The notes below the pieces were generated by a model that did not search any database, had not been told where the DNA came from, and saw only the letters and a program-made list of their open reading frames with translations. 64,000 nucleotides of DNA from Apricaphanius iberus (Eukaryota > Chordata > Actinopteri > Cyprinodontiformes > Aphaniidae). Positions within the stretch are counted from its first letter, which is position 1. Every line of letters starts with the position of its first letter. Made by a program: the position numbers and the translations under genes. Location: positions 124,001 through 188,000 of the forward strand of contig JAPXFQ010001709.1 of NCBI GenBank assembly GCA_028564705.1. Direction: 5' to 3'. Of this stretch, positions 12,433 to 23,697 are shown in pieces.

Positions 12433-13544
12433 CATTTTAACACCTACACTAATTTTAAAATCAGGTTTTAGCCATATTTTCCCATCTGTCACCAGAAATC
12501 ATGTTGATTACCAAACCTGAACAACCAGTATTTCTTCATTTGGACTAATTCAATTATATTAGAAACAAAAATTCTTATGTTATTAGGATGTGATTATTTA
12601 TTCGCTGTTTTAGTGAGTGCATCCAGGACAGCAGGTCATGTAGAGAAAACAAAAGCCTTCTGTGTGTAATGTTTTCATAAGTAATTATGTGACGGCCAGG
12701 CAGAACTTAGCAAGCAGCAGATATCAGCAGTGTACGTTCTGAGCTTGTCAGAGGGTTCGCTATCAGGCTATCAGAGGGGGGAAGGCTTCAGGCTGGCAGG
12801 AAGAAGACAGTGTGGACACAGATGCTGAGCTCATGCTGTTAGAAGATAAACAGTGATTGTTAAATGTCATTTAAGGTTTTGAATTAGAAGGGTTGGGGAG
12901 GGAACTGTTGACAGGAGACTCGATCTCTCCATGTTTTACCGAATGTGTTCTATTGAATATTTCAATGCCTTAAGGATTCGGTTTCATCTTCGTTTCGAGT
13001 ATAACTATATTTTTAGCCATAATAGTTCCTATACCTAAACAACTAAGTATGCTTTCAATTTAATCAATAACCTTTAATTTCTAAAGACGTTTTCACACCT
13101 AATTTGCATACTTTTCTACTTGTGTGAATCCAATGCTTACATTGCCCGTCATTTTGCGGCTGTTACAGCTGAATTTACCCTTTGTGGGACAATGAAGGAC
13201 TTTTCAATTCTAGTCAAAACAATCTTTGCTTCTGAATGACCTTCACATCAGAAGCAGAGCACTCGCACTTCTCAGTTGTACCAATGACGACCTCCTCCAA
13301 ACATTTGGGATGGTTCCAAGCAAACTCTAGAAGGGCGCGGCATGGTGTGAACATGATCCGACCTCCCCCGACACAGGTACCAGGTGTATGCTGCAATCTC
13401 AAATACATAGGCACACTGTATTGGTGTAAAAAACACCCTCGGTCTAAACTACATGTTTATTTGTCTTCTATATTCCTGCCAGTCTTAACCTTGAGTTTTT
13501 GTTTTTTAAGGTCCCTTATTTACTGAATTTCAACTGGGAAATTC
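12433..13544. other. intergenic, no gene recognised
   Basis: No supported frame, RNA gene or element boundary. Short open frames around 13214-13526 overlap on opposite strands and show no motif. Confidence 0.4.
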
Positions 13545-13579
13545 TTAACTACTGTTGCCCAGAGGGCAACAGTAGTTAA
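13545..13579. repeat. perfect 16-bp inverted repeat with 3-nt loop
   Basis: TTAACTACTGTTGCCC is followed by AGA and then its exact reverse complement. Just outside, CTGGGAAATT on the left and AATTTTCCCAG on the right are also inverted, with a small internal loop, so the whole 13534-13599 stretch can fold. It could be a palindromic mini-transposon or the stem of a hairpin RNA. The sequence alone does not decide between these. Confidence 0.85.
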
Positions 13580-13599
13580 GAGGGCAATTTTCCCAGGAA

Positions 13600-14862
13600 G
13601 CCCTCTGCTTTGTGTTCAATATCAACCATCCTGCTAATACAATGTTTCCTCATCTATATTTCTCTGAAAGGCCTGAGGGAACTCACAGACAATCAAATAT
13701 AATGCAGGAGCTGTTGTATGGGAGGGTAAAATTATCACCAAGCCTCCCAGTGGACATGCTGAGGAGATAATGGAAAGAAAACCCACTACAAATAAAAACT
13801 TTTAATAACCTCTGTAAAGACAGATCTTACAGTTTTGATTTCTTTTATTCCCTTTGGAATCTCGTGGAAATACAACAAACAAGTTCCTCATGAGTTCCTT
13901 CACGCATCCACCTATTGGAGAGCAATTTGATCTGTTCACTTACCAGCATGACAAAGATTTTTTTTTTTAATACAGTCAGAGCTAACAAGGACATGGTTGA
14001 ATATAACTAAGTATCTGTGACAGGTTTACGATCAAATTTTATCATGGCATGAAGGAAATAGAAGTAAATACAAAAAAACAGCTTTCAAATGATTATTTTA
14101 GTTAGAATACAATTTTAAAGTTGAATTGGTTATTTTCAAAAATTCATAAATTAGCTGTCATTAACAACATTTCTGTGGTTGAATTTCAAAAACCACACTC
14201 CAAACAAATTGGGGGGGGGGGGCCAAAGTTTGTCTCACATGAATCTCAGCTGTGTGGATGTCTGAACTGATTTTCTGGGATGTTACAGACAGATCAGCAG
14301 ACCCACTGATGTCCTTTTTGTTGTCCAGCTGACCACTCACTCTGTGACATGGGGGGGGGGGGGGGGGGTACTCCATGTAGCGTGCTAATCTCAAAGGTCA
14401 GGCTTACTTTGACAATCCTGACTCAATTTTCACAGATTCTGTTCCAGGAACAAAGGTAACTTGAAGCCCCGCTCATTCACCAGGGCAACATATGCCCATG
14501 GATAAGCCTGCGCCATGGCAGGCTAGCTATGAGCCATATTTTAGCTTGAGGAATAGGATTGGCTGTCACACTGCGGTGCTGGTATTCTGTTGCTGCTCTC
14601 TCTCACCCCACCCAACCTCAAATATAAAGTTGTTACAGCAGTTGCAGCAGCTTCAGTTTTATTTTGTTGGTTAAATGATTTAGTCTTTTAAAATGTAGTT
14701 CTAATTATATTTTTATTTTTACCGTTTTGAAGAACAGTACTGTATTTCATCTTTCCTTGCTGCCAGAAACTTTTTGTGTCACCCATGTTGCTTCTGACAC
14801 CAACCATAATTAATAATCACAGATTTATCACATTTTTGCCTAAGATGGACGCCCAAAAGGCT
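13600..14862. other. intergenic, with two long G-tracts
   Basis: G12 at 14211-14222 and G18 at 14351-14368 lie 128 bp apart on the plus strand. Otherwise no gene or bounded repeat is recognised. Confidence 0.55.
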
Positions 14863-15172
14863 TGTCAGGATGTGTGCGGTGGAAGGTATGGACCCAGACA
14901 CAGAAGCAGGAGAGCAGAGATGCTTATTGTAGTGGAATGCTTAGCAATGTGATGCTGACGGGAGGAACGGCGACACAGCAGAGCAGGAAGAAGATGATAG
15001 GGAAACACACACACGTGGACATAGAGAATGTTGTAGAGAATGATCCAGCACTGATTGAGGAGTGACAGATTATAAAGGGTGGAGGTAAGGAGGACCAGGT
15101 GTGGAAGATGATTGAGGACACAGGTGAGGATGATGATGAGGAGCGGGAGTGAATGAGGTGAGAGTCATGACA
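14863..15172 (-). mobile_element. solo LTR, Ty3/gypsy-type
   Basis: On the minus strand this 310-bp unit begins TGTCATGACTCTCACC and ends CACATCCTGACA, the TG...CA form of an LTR. The plus-strand word TTATAAAGG near 15070 is a TATA-like box when read in antisense. It is flanked by identical AGGCT pentamers (14858-14862 and 15173-15177), the 5-bp TSD expected of LTR integration. The layout resembles the LTRs at 38593 and 40925: TGTCATG start, CTCCTCATCATCA, a late CTTCTGTGTCTGGGTCC and a CCTGACA end. No internal region is attached, so it is a recombination-derived solo LTR. Confidence 0.88.
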
Positions 15173-15414
15173 AGGCTATCCTGTCTAAATGTGTGAAGAT
15201 AGCCTTAAAGTACCGTGCAACTGGTAAAAAAATACACGTGTAAAATAAAATACTGTCTAAATTTGTCTTTGCAGTTTGAAGACTTAAAACTGTTCGTGTG
15301 ATAAATATTTTAACATATTTTATTAAATCCTGTTATAATATGTTTAACCTGTCAACTATTTTCTGTCATGTGTTATATTCTTTCTTTTAAAGAGACTATG
15401 TGCAATTGGAAAGT

Positions 15415-16385
15415 TTTGTCGATTCACAACAGATGTCATCTCAAGGCACTACAAGAAAAGTTTTTCCACTATAATCATACACAAAAAAACAAAACAATTT
15501 TCACCCACATGAATTGGGTTGATTTAGCAATAATGAATTTTGTTGAGTGATCTAAACATGTTGGGTCAAACTCTTTCATTCAGGTTAATGTAAGGCACAA
15601 CTTCATTTCCAGGGCTCTGCCTTATAGCAACCTAAATGTGGAAATGTTTTCTTTCTTTTTTTTTGAGTGTACAAATATCCAAATCAGTTAAATGTTTTTC
15701 CTGTTTAATGAATACCAGCAGATTGCATCTAGTATTTGACTGGCAGCTTTCCCCATTGATAAAGACTCCAACCACAGCAATCCTCTCCGCAATCCCTCAG
15801 GCTGAACAAGCATGTAGCGACAGTGGAGAGGAAAAACTCCAGTTCCTTCTCAAATCTGGGGAGCTAAAGAGAAATAGAAAAGGAATTGATGGAGTTTACT
15901 TTCTATATTAAAGAAAGTAAAAAGGTGATAACATCCAACAGGGCATGGATGCTAAGCAGGATACCACGCCAGGTGTAGCTTCTATGGCTAGAAAAACACT
16001 GAAAAAAGCAGGTTAACTCCCAGCTTGGCATAAAATACAACTGGAAAGTAGTAAAAGAGAACAGTGGCAGAGTAAAGAAAAGTGGTCAGTCTGTTCTCCA
16101 ACGGTCTAAGCCTAAATCAGCATAACTACAGAGATAGCTCAGGATAATCCAGGATAAGACATGAGAGAGGCAGAGCCATGGAGAACTGTCTGTCTGGACT
16201 GCATTTTTCCTCAGGCAGTCGGCTGCTACCCATCTCCCACTCCACCACTCATCCAATGACTGGCTAATATCAATCTGTTTTTAAATACAAGCTTTACCAA
16301 AAAGGAACATTTTATGTTTGACCTTAAAGGTAGACAGGGTGTCTGCCACATGGACTACAAAATATTATCAGACCATCAAAGAATT
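15415..16385 (-). mobile_element. L2-like LINE, 3' fragment
   Basis: This matches, block by block, the 3' region of the LINE at 35300-37975. Shared blocks are TTCACAACAGATGTCATCTC, GACTCCAACCACAGCAA, GCATGTAGCGACAGTGGAGAG and GTGTAGCTTCTATGG. At 16290-16350 there is an antisense coding scrap reading ADTLSTFK...FLFGKA, the end of ORF2. The frame is broken. The A/T-rich insert at about 15480-15750 is not part of the shared sequence. From 16386 to 16879 I see nothing further. Confidence 0.75.
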
Positions 16386-16879
16386 TTCTGCTCAATTCTT
16401 TTGGTAAGTAACATATACATTTTAGACTTTTTATTCGCAGGTGCCACCACTGTGCTCGTTCATTAGCAAAGGGCTACTGATTTACCTATATAATATTATT
16501 TTCTTTACAGTCTAGAAGACAGAATAGCAAAGTAGCTCTGTTTTCTGACTTAAAGCAGCCACCAAACTCAGTCAGCTCTGTGTTTGCTCAGTTATCTCGT
16601 AGCAACATAAAGTTTGATGTGTCTCAATTGTTGCCACCCATCGACATATCAGGTAAACCCTGTTTTAAAGCAACTGCTCTTTCCCAAATACCACGTATTA
16701 AAGTATTAATTAATAACCAGTGAAGGCATTAAGGAAGAAAATAATAATAAAGCTGTTACTAGTATGTAGAAACAGTATAAAAAAATCATAACTGACTAAA
16801 AGCAGTACCAGAATGCAATCATGGAGGGTCACAAGCTAGTGATTTCTTTTGCCAGTCCCAAGTCCAGAAAAATGCATAG

Positions 16880-17915
16880 GGTTGTGTCAGGAAGGTCATC
16901 CGATGTAAAACCTAAGCCAAATCACAAACATCAACTCCATATTGGATCTGTCTAGGCCCGGGTTAACAACGACCGCCTCCAGTGCGGTTGACCCACAGGA
17001 AATTGGACTACTATTGGTAGGCGGAGACAGAAAGGGAAATTCAAGAGTGTGGTGATTGGTGCAGACTTTAACGGACACGTTGGTGAAGGGAACAGGGGTA
17101 ATGAAGTGATGGGCAGGTTTCAAATTTATAAAAGGATAGAAATGGATGTTGTAAACACTTTATTCCAGAAAAGTTTAAAACATAAGGTGACTTTTAAGAG
17201 TGGAGGTAGGAGCAATCATGTGGACTACATCTTATGTAGACGTTGCGATCTGAAGGAGACTGGTGACTGCAAAGTAGTGGTGGCCGAGAGTGTAGCTAAC
17301 CAGGACAGGGTGTTAGTCTGTAGGATGGAATTTTTAACAAATAGGATGAAATGGTGAGGAAGATGAAGAGAACAAAGACAGAGCAGAGGACCAAGTGGTG
17401 GAAACTGAAAAAAGAAGAGTGCTGTTAGCTGTTCGGTAATGATTTGTATAGGTTGGTGAGGCAGAAAGACAGAGCTGGAAAAGATGTGCAACAGGTGAGG
17501 GTGATCAGGGATGGAAATGTATTGACATGTGCCAATAGTGTGAGGGGAAGATGGAAAGTACTATGAAGAGCTGAAAAATGAGGAAAATGAAAGAGAATGT
17601 AGAGTGGAAGAGGTGACTGTTGTGGATCAGGAAGTAGATGAAATAGTAACGAAGTAAGGAAAGCGTTGAAGAGGATGAAGATGGGGAAGGCAGTTGGTCC
17701 ACTTGACATACCTGTGGAAGTATGAAAGTGTTGAGGAGAAATGGCGTAGAGTTTTTGAAATCTACATTCGTCAACAAGACCTTGAAGACTGAGAAGATGC
17801 TTGAGGAATGGAGGAAAAGTGTTCTAGTGCCTATTTTTCAGAAAAGGGGAGATGTACAGAATTGTGGCAACTACAGAGGAATAAAGCTAATGAGTCATAC
17901 AATGAAGGGTGCCAC
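16880..17915 (+). pseudogene. RTE-like LINE fragment: AP-endonuclease and start of RT
   Basis: The 17049-17357 frame contains the apurinic-endonuclease signature VIGADFNGHVGEGNRG and, downstream, SGGRSNHVDYILCRR with the conserved D and Y. These are typical of RTE-clade LINE endonucleases, which nick target DNA to prime reverse transcription. After frameshifts the frame at 17722 reads LEEWRKSVLVPIFQKRGD and CGNYRGIKL, the beginning of the RT domain. Similarity stops near 17915 before the YADD box. Upstream (16880-16960) GTGTCAGGAAGGTCATCCG is another RTE-associated word. It is truncated at both ends and dead. Confidence 0.85.
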
Positions 17916-19054
17916 CACTTTTGAATCCATGGACTTATTACCAGTATCACATGGATCCTGCCAGCAACGCCAGAATGTGACCCCATACTCACATTCGCTT
18001 GTAGTTCTTAAAGGAACACACTTGGCCAAAAACAATGAGCTGAGACAAAGGTTTTTATCAAAAGTAGCAATAGTTTATTTAACAATTCACAGCACCATAA
18101 ACACAACATTAGATATATACAAGTCCTTGTTATAGGTAAAGATTTAAAAAAATATTTAAAACTGTACTTTGAGCTTTGGAGACAGTAGAAAAGGCCCACA
18201 CGAGGTGGCTTGTGGCAGAAGGGAAGGCAAACAAGCCGTTAGTCACAAACAGTGCCCCATAAAAAATACAAGTCAAATCATACATGCACAAAGAACAGAA
18301 CATGTCCACATCCATTAAAAGATTAAGGGGCAACCGTACTGACCGCTTAGGAGTCTACTCAGGTCCCTTCAGCCACACTACCAAGTGCCACACCCTCCTT
18401 AGTTCAGCCCCAGCTTAGATACAGCAGGACTCTCCAATTTACAGATCCACTTTGACAGGAATCCAGCACAATGGGAGAAAACAATCCGGAACAAAAACAG
18501 CAGTGGCGGTACTCTGAAAGCTTTAAATGATTAAACTCCATTTTTCTTCCTAATCTAGCCTCTGCCTACCTGGTGCGTCTCAAGGGAAAGTGGATAAAAA
18601 GAGTAAATCACTGGCACAGCATCCTCACCACCAACCCTGCAGCACTGTTCCACACAGCTATTAGCTTACTAGGAAGTTTATAAATCAAGTAGTCAAACTG
18701 CCTTACGGAGGTTGATCAGATCCTTCCACTCTGCATTTGCAGCACTCAGTCCTACTGCAGCTTCACAGCCGAAATGTCAGGAAAACTCCTGCACAGCTGT
18801 ACACGATCAGGGCTTTTAAAAGGTCACCAATCACAGGTTGTTCCGCCAATCATTGTTCTGCAAAACAAAAGGGGCGTGCCGCACCTCAGAGGGATCTGAC
18901 AGATTACTGCCGGTTACAATAGCATCACTGACTTCATCATGCAGGAACTTCTGACACAATCCAAATTTGCAGGCAGCAAAACATTCTCCACGGCGTCTCC
19001 AGACTCTGTCACGTCCGTCACATGTGCTGCCAATCTTTGTTTTCTCTGGCAAAT
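17916..19054. other. intergenic, no gene recognised
   Basis: No frame longer than about 75 codons with a recognisable product. The part at 18720-18920 is GC-richer with a CCAATC word, but I cannot tie it to a gene or LTR. Confidence 0.4.
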
Positions 19055-19718
19055 GCCAAACGTCCTATACGGTGTTGGGCTGTAAACACAACCCCCACCT
19101 GTGGACGTCAGGCCCTCATATCACCTGAATAGAGTCTGTTTCTGACTGTTTGAGCAGACAAATGCATATTTATGGCCTGCTGGAGGTCATTTTGCAGGGC
19201 TCTGGCATTACTCCTCCTGTTCCTTCTTGTACAAAGGCAGAGGTAGCAGTCCTGTCACTGGGTTATTGCCCTCCTATGACCTCCTCCATGTCTCCTGGTG
19301 TAGTGGCCTGTCTTCAGGTATAGCGTCTCAATGCTCTGGACACCACAATGACAGACACAGCAAACCTTCTTACCACGGCTGGCATTGACGGTCTATCCTG
19401 AATGAGCTGCACTACCTAAGTGCCTTGTGCGGGTTGTAGACTCAGTCTGATGCTACCATTAGAGTAAAAGCACCGCCAGTATTCAAAAAGGACCCAAACA
19501 TGATAGGATAGCATAGCAACTGAGAAGTGCTCTGTGGTCACCACTTGCAGAACCACTTCTTTATTGGGGGTGTCTTGCTTATTGCCTATAATTCCCACCT
19601 GTTCTCTATTCCATTTGCACAACAGCATGTGACATTGATTCTCACTGTTGCTCCCCAAGTAGACAGTTTGATTTCACAGACGTGTGATTAACTTGGATTT
19701 ACATTGTGTCGTTTAAGT

Positions 19719-21358
19719 CAGTGGTTCTCAAACTTTTTGGGGTCCTGGACCCCTTGCATATTTTTGAGCAACTCTGCAGACCCACAATCTTGGTGGGGTG
19801 GTCAGAAACAGCAGAAACTGCCTTTTAAATGATTTCGCTCTTTGAGGCAAACATGAGCTTTCAGTTTTTATTTCTAGAATAGAAACAGCAGTAGCTCCTT
19901 GGCATAATTGGGCAGTTTTCAGTTAAATGTAACATATAAGTATATACATGCAGCAGTGTCTGGACATTATGAAACAAAATGGATGCAGTAACCTTTAAAT
20001 ATAGTAACAAAACCCTTTTCTAGTTTTTTTCCACATGTATGTAACATTATGTCGTTACATATAAAAATCTGTTTTATCACGGTACCTTTCAGAAACATGT
20101 ATAAAACAGCTTAAAAAACTAACGAGTAGAGTTTTAAAAGCACATATTACTGTTAAATTCACACAAAATGGACACCGATTTTAGAATGAAAAGTCCACTC
20201 TGATTAGTAGTGTTATTTTTTACAAAAATAAACTAAAATATATAAATGAAAAATATTCTGCATCATTTACACTATTGGTGTTACTGTCGATATCTGCTGC
20301 CGCAACAATTTCCCAATCTAGAAGAAAAGACCAGAGAGAACACTTGTTCATTCCACTATTTTTCCTGCGTTAACTCATGACAGCACACACCATCCATGAA
20401 ATTAATTATTAGAGCACTGAACTCCCCTGAGCTTCTCACAGTCTTACAAGGGTCAAGGCAGACAGCTAACTCCCATGCATGCAAGGTTTTGTGGCTACAG
20501 TTGCCTTTATTTTGGCCTCTTTTTAATGACATTTCCATTACATGTTCATTGCTGAATTGATGGAAAAAGATCAGTATTGTTACAAGTCTTTCACCTGCAT
20601 CACAAGCACATATTTTTGGAGACTTCACTTTGATCTACATGACATGACAATGGAATATACTCCTTCCACTGCTGCACATATAACGTATGGGCTCTGGGTG
20701 GAGCTTATTTATGGCTGGAAGGAATTAAATTCACTCTGAACTGGCACTCTTCATTCATTTAACACCAAAAAATAACGCTTGACTTTGAACTGCAAGGCTG
20801 GCTGTTTATTTATAATGTTCTTACATGGAGATAGATTAATAGCAGTTCGATCAACTCAGAAAAATAACTCCACACATGATGAAAATTTTACTCCAATAAG
20901 GTTGAAATTCCTCTTTTGGTGTTAAACTTAAATAAAACATTTTTTAACTGTGCTGTGCAGGTGTCTTCAATATTGAAACTATTCACAATATTTTAATTGC
21001 CTTTATTAATTGTTAGTAATCATGAAAATAATAATAAAAAAACACTTGAAATAAATTAGTCTGTGTGTAATGAATTAATCTAATATACAAGTTTCACTTT
21101 AATGAAATTACTTAAATACATTTTCTTTTACATTATATTCTAATTTTATAACCAGCACCGCTACAGTGAATTAAACTTGTGACTGAGAAAAAGAAGGTCA
21201 GGTTACCGTCTGTATTTAAGGTAGATAAAGGTCTCGGTCCCATCTGAGTAAAACAATAATCTATTTCTATAAATGACGGAGGATCTTTAAAAAAAAAAAA
21301 TTATCATCAAGAACCCCTTGCAATACTACCACTGACCAATACCGGTCGAGAAACACTG
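19719..21358. mobile_element. hAT-type element, non-autonomous, 1.64 kb
   Basis: Left end CAGTGGTTCTCAAAC and right end (reverse strand CAGTGTTTCTCGACC) agree at 12 of 15 positions and fit hAT-type TIRs. The sequence between has no long frame resembling a BED-finger or hAT transposase, so it is non-autonomous or badly decayed. A clear 8-bp TSD was not found. The insertion is supported by the interrupted Tc-like relic on both sides. Confidence 0.7.
20960..21170. mobile_element. Tc1/mariner-like terminal fragment (family C) inside hAT
   Basis: Shares AATAAATTAGTCTGTGTGTA, then ATACAAGTTTCACTTT and GAAATTACTTAAATACA with the terminal region of family C at 3450-3625 and 28620-28800. It lies within the hAT element and was inserted or captured there. 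Confidence 0.5.
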
Positions 21359-21437
21359 GTGTTTCCTTAATTTTCTAAGCATTGTATATCAACAGTCAAT
21401 ACAAAATTTTGCTTTGAAATTATGATTATATTTATTT

Positions 21438-21840
21438 AGTCAAAAAAGCTATCCAGTCCAATGTGGAAAAGTAATTATCACCCTGAACCTAATAACTAGT
21501 TATGCCGCGCTCTTAGTGGCATGAACTGCTATTAAGTGACAATGTGTCCTTTACATCTCTGTGGAGGGATTTGGCCTCAAAAAAATCCTTTATTTCAGCC
21601 AGACTGGAGGGAGTTTGCAGATGAAGGACCTGTTTAGGGTCAAGCCACAACATCTCTATGATATTTAAACTCAGACTTTAACTTGGCCACTTTAGAACCT
21701 ATATTTTCTTGTCCAGAAGGGGGTTCAGCCATTCAGGGATGGGCTTTGGATCTCTGTCCTTCTGCCGAACCCAATTCTCCTTCAACTCTGAGGATTTTCT
21801 GCTTGGGAGGAAAAAACAAAACAGGTATGGCAGTAACTAG
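21438..21840 (-). mobile_element. Tc1/mariner-like relic (family G), antisense
   Basis: GGAAAAGTAATTATCACCCT, CCTAATAACTAGTTATGCC, the GGAGGGATTTGGCC region, AAGCCACAACATCTCTATGA, AACTTGGCCACTTTAGAACC and TTCAGCCATTCAGGGATGGG follow, in order, the antisense of a teleost Tc1/mariner element from its terminus into the transposase coding region. It is heavily mutated and truncated near 21840. Confidence 0.55.
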
Positions 21841-23149
21841 GCTTGTGGAATTAAACTAAAAATGTGGTATATTACATTTAGGTAATGTTTAAACAAATGG
21901 CCAGTTGCATTTTCAGACAGATCCAAATTGGTTTGGTTCTTTTTAGAATGTAAATAATAATTTAAAGCCTGTGTTTTGCATGAGCTCAAAATATCTTTCT
22001 CTGATATTAACATTAGTTAATATCTAATAATTATAACTATTATTTTAAAGTGTGGCAAAAAGCAAAGGAAATATGCAGAGGCGTATGTAGTTTCTTTCAC
22101 AACAGTGTACATGGGAGGCTCAACTTGGCCAACCTACTGCCAGAAAAAGGAAATAGCTAAATCTGTAGGGGGAGACCAGCTTCTTTTGAGACTCAACACA
22201 CTGATAAAAATTCAGAGGAAGTAAAATTAAACAGGATAGAAAACACTGCTCACCTGCTGCAGAAATTACCGAACATGATCAGTCACAGAGCTCTTCCAAA
22301 GTACGGGTATGCAACTCCAAAAGCTTTGCATAATAACTCAGCCTGTGTAGAAACTAATTGTTTTCTCTCATCTCATTTCATTATGAGTTTGTATTTTTTC
22401 AACAGATACTCTCCAAAACTAATACTTTGTCCAACTGGACTGTTTTCCTCACTTGCAGCACAACTCAACAGGCCGCTATGCTTTTTATATAAACGTCTGT
22501 GCCTCCAGTCAGCAAAGTTTTCCACGGATTAAATGATGAAGCAAGCTTAAAGGAAATGAAGACTCTGACACATAAGGTGGAAACAGATGACGCAGGCAGC
22601 ACGCCGCTATATATTAGCGAGGGTTCTACATGCCTGTGCGGCCTGGGGGTGATAACGAAAGAAGCGCTCTATGTCAGAACGCTGCACAGATTGACTCACT
22701 CATCTCGCTCCAACGTGTGATTTGTTTGTGTATGGATGAAAGCGGGCGAGGGAGGAGGCGCTGCCAACTCTGAATCTGAATCACTTTGAAGGGAGAGAAA
22801 AAAAGAGCTTAAATTAGAAACGTAAGTATTAAAAAGAAGATGAGGAGGGCTCAGAAAAAGCTTTTTTTTTCACATTCTACAATAATGAATCACGCTGATA
22901 TAAAAATACTAAAACTTTCTTTGAATCTACTGCAAGGAGGGAGGAATTTTACAGGAATGGTCCTGTGGAGTCAGAAATTGTACTATGAGAATTAGAGGCA
23001 TCTTAAAGTAGGGAAACCTCTAAAACATGCAGGGCAGTGTGTCTGAGAGACAGAGACGGAAAACACTGTAATAAAACAAAAACAAAATTCACAGCAAAAT
23101 TCCATATTAGGTACATTTACAGTATGTGGATCTTTTTGACTTCCATGTA
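21841..23149. other. intergenic, no gene proven
   Basis: No recognised product. The sub-region 22480-22830 is less AT-rich and contains the candidate promoter described separately. Confidence 0.4.
22607..22827 (+). promoter_or_regulatory. speculative promoter and noncoding first exon
   Basis: A TATA-like CTATATATTAG (about 22608-22618) is followed by some 200 bp of relatively GC-rich, CpG-containing DNA, ending in an excellent donor-like site, CGTAAGTAT, with GT at 22822. This is what a noncoding first exon could look like. No coding exon or transcript evidence supports it. Confidence 0.18.
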
Positions 23150-23250
23150 ACTGCCTTGTTGTTTGTCCTGTGTTGCCCTGCACTGGACTGTTAACCTGTC
23201 CAGGATGTACTCCGCCTCTCACCCAATGACCGCTGACGACCCTTCGGGGA
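23150..23250 (+). mobile_element. SINE (family 1), 3' fragment
   Basis: GTTTGTCCTGTGTTGCCCTG, TAACCTGTCCAGGATGTACT, then CCGCCTCTCACCCAATGACC and GATAAGG match the 3' half of the SINE at 33352-33674. The 5' half is missing. Confidence 0.75.
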
Positions 23251-23312
23251 TAAGGCAAGGCAAGGCAATTTTATTTATATAGCACACTTTCAACACAAGG
23301 TAATTAAAGGTC
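23251..23312 (-). mobile_element. LINE 3' end scrap
   Basis: GGCAAGGCAATTTTATTTAT with ATAGCACACTTTCAACACAA is the same 3' terminus as the LINE at 7721. It is only about 60 bp long. Confidence 0.65.
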
Positions 23313-23397
23313 TACTCTCTGTCCACTCTGTAACTTCTAAATGATGTCCACCTGCTTATAGATGCCATTTAATAAGAACTATCATTCCATTTTAAAA

Positions 23398-23513
23398 GTA
23401 TTTGCTACTTTGTGTTGGTCTGTCACTCAAAATCTTGCTGAAATACAGTGAGGTTTGTGCCTGAAAAGTGACAAAATATAAAAGTATCAGGGCACTGCAT
23501 TTCATGTGGCTAT
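23398..23513 (+). mobile_element. Tc1-like 3' end (family A)
   Basis: TTTGCTACTTTGTGTTGGTC, TGTCACTCAAAATCTTGCTG, TACAGTGAGGTTTGTG, GTGACAAAATATAAAAGTA and GGGCACTGCA follow the extreme 3' end of the same Tc1 family seen at 4880 and 41815-46260. Recognised from memory of the family. Confidence 0.6.
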
Positions 23514-23514
23514 A

Positions 23515-23697
23515 TATATTGGGACAGTAAAGTATGGCAGCCACCGATTGTGCAAGTTGTCCCACTTAAAAAGATGAAAGATCTGTAATTTTCATCAAAG
23601 ATGCACTTTAAGTTTGAGACAAAATGAAAAAAAAAAGAAATAATTCAGGAAATCAAATCGTTTGTTATTTAAAGAATTTATTTGTGTAGTGGTTGCG
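23515..23697 (+). mobile_element. Tc1-like 5' end (family B)
   Basis: GGGACAGTAAAGTATGGCAG, CCACCGATTGTGCAAGTTG, TCCCACTTAAAAAGATGAAA and AAAGAATTTATTTGTGTA are the 5' terminus of the Tc1 family whose larger copy spans 42050-46020. It is truncated before the transposase. It abuts the family A end directly. Confidence 0.65.

Larger units (their letters stand above)
19055..21384. mobile_element. Tc-like transposon terminal relic, split by a hAT element
   Basis: The 19055-19718 part follows the 3' half of a common teleost transposon: GTTTGAGCAGACAAATGCA, GCCTGCTGGAGGTCATTTTG, GCAGAACCACTTCTTTATTG, CATTTGCACAACAGCATGTG, then TGTGTCGTTTAAGT. The expected continuation (GTGTTTCCTTAATTTT... GTATAT) appears only after the hAT element, at 21359-21384. 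The relic was therefore interrupted by it. The match is from memory. No transposase frame survives. Confidence 0.65.

Noticed and set aside
17225..17777. Leucine/phenylalanine/serine-rich minus-strand frames
   Set aside because: Antisense of the purine-rich RTE-like LINE fragment. Composition explains the apparent membrane-like sequence.
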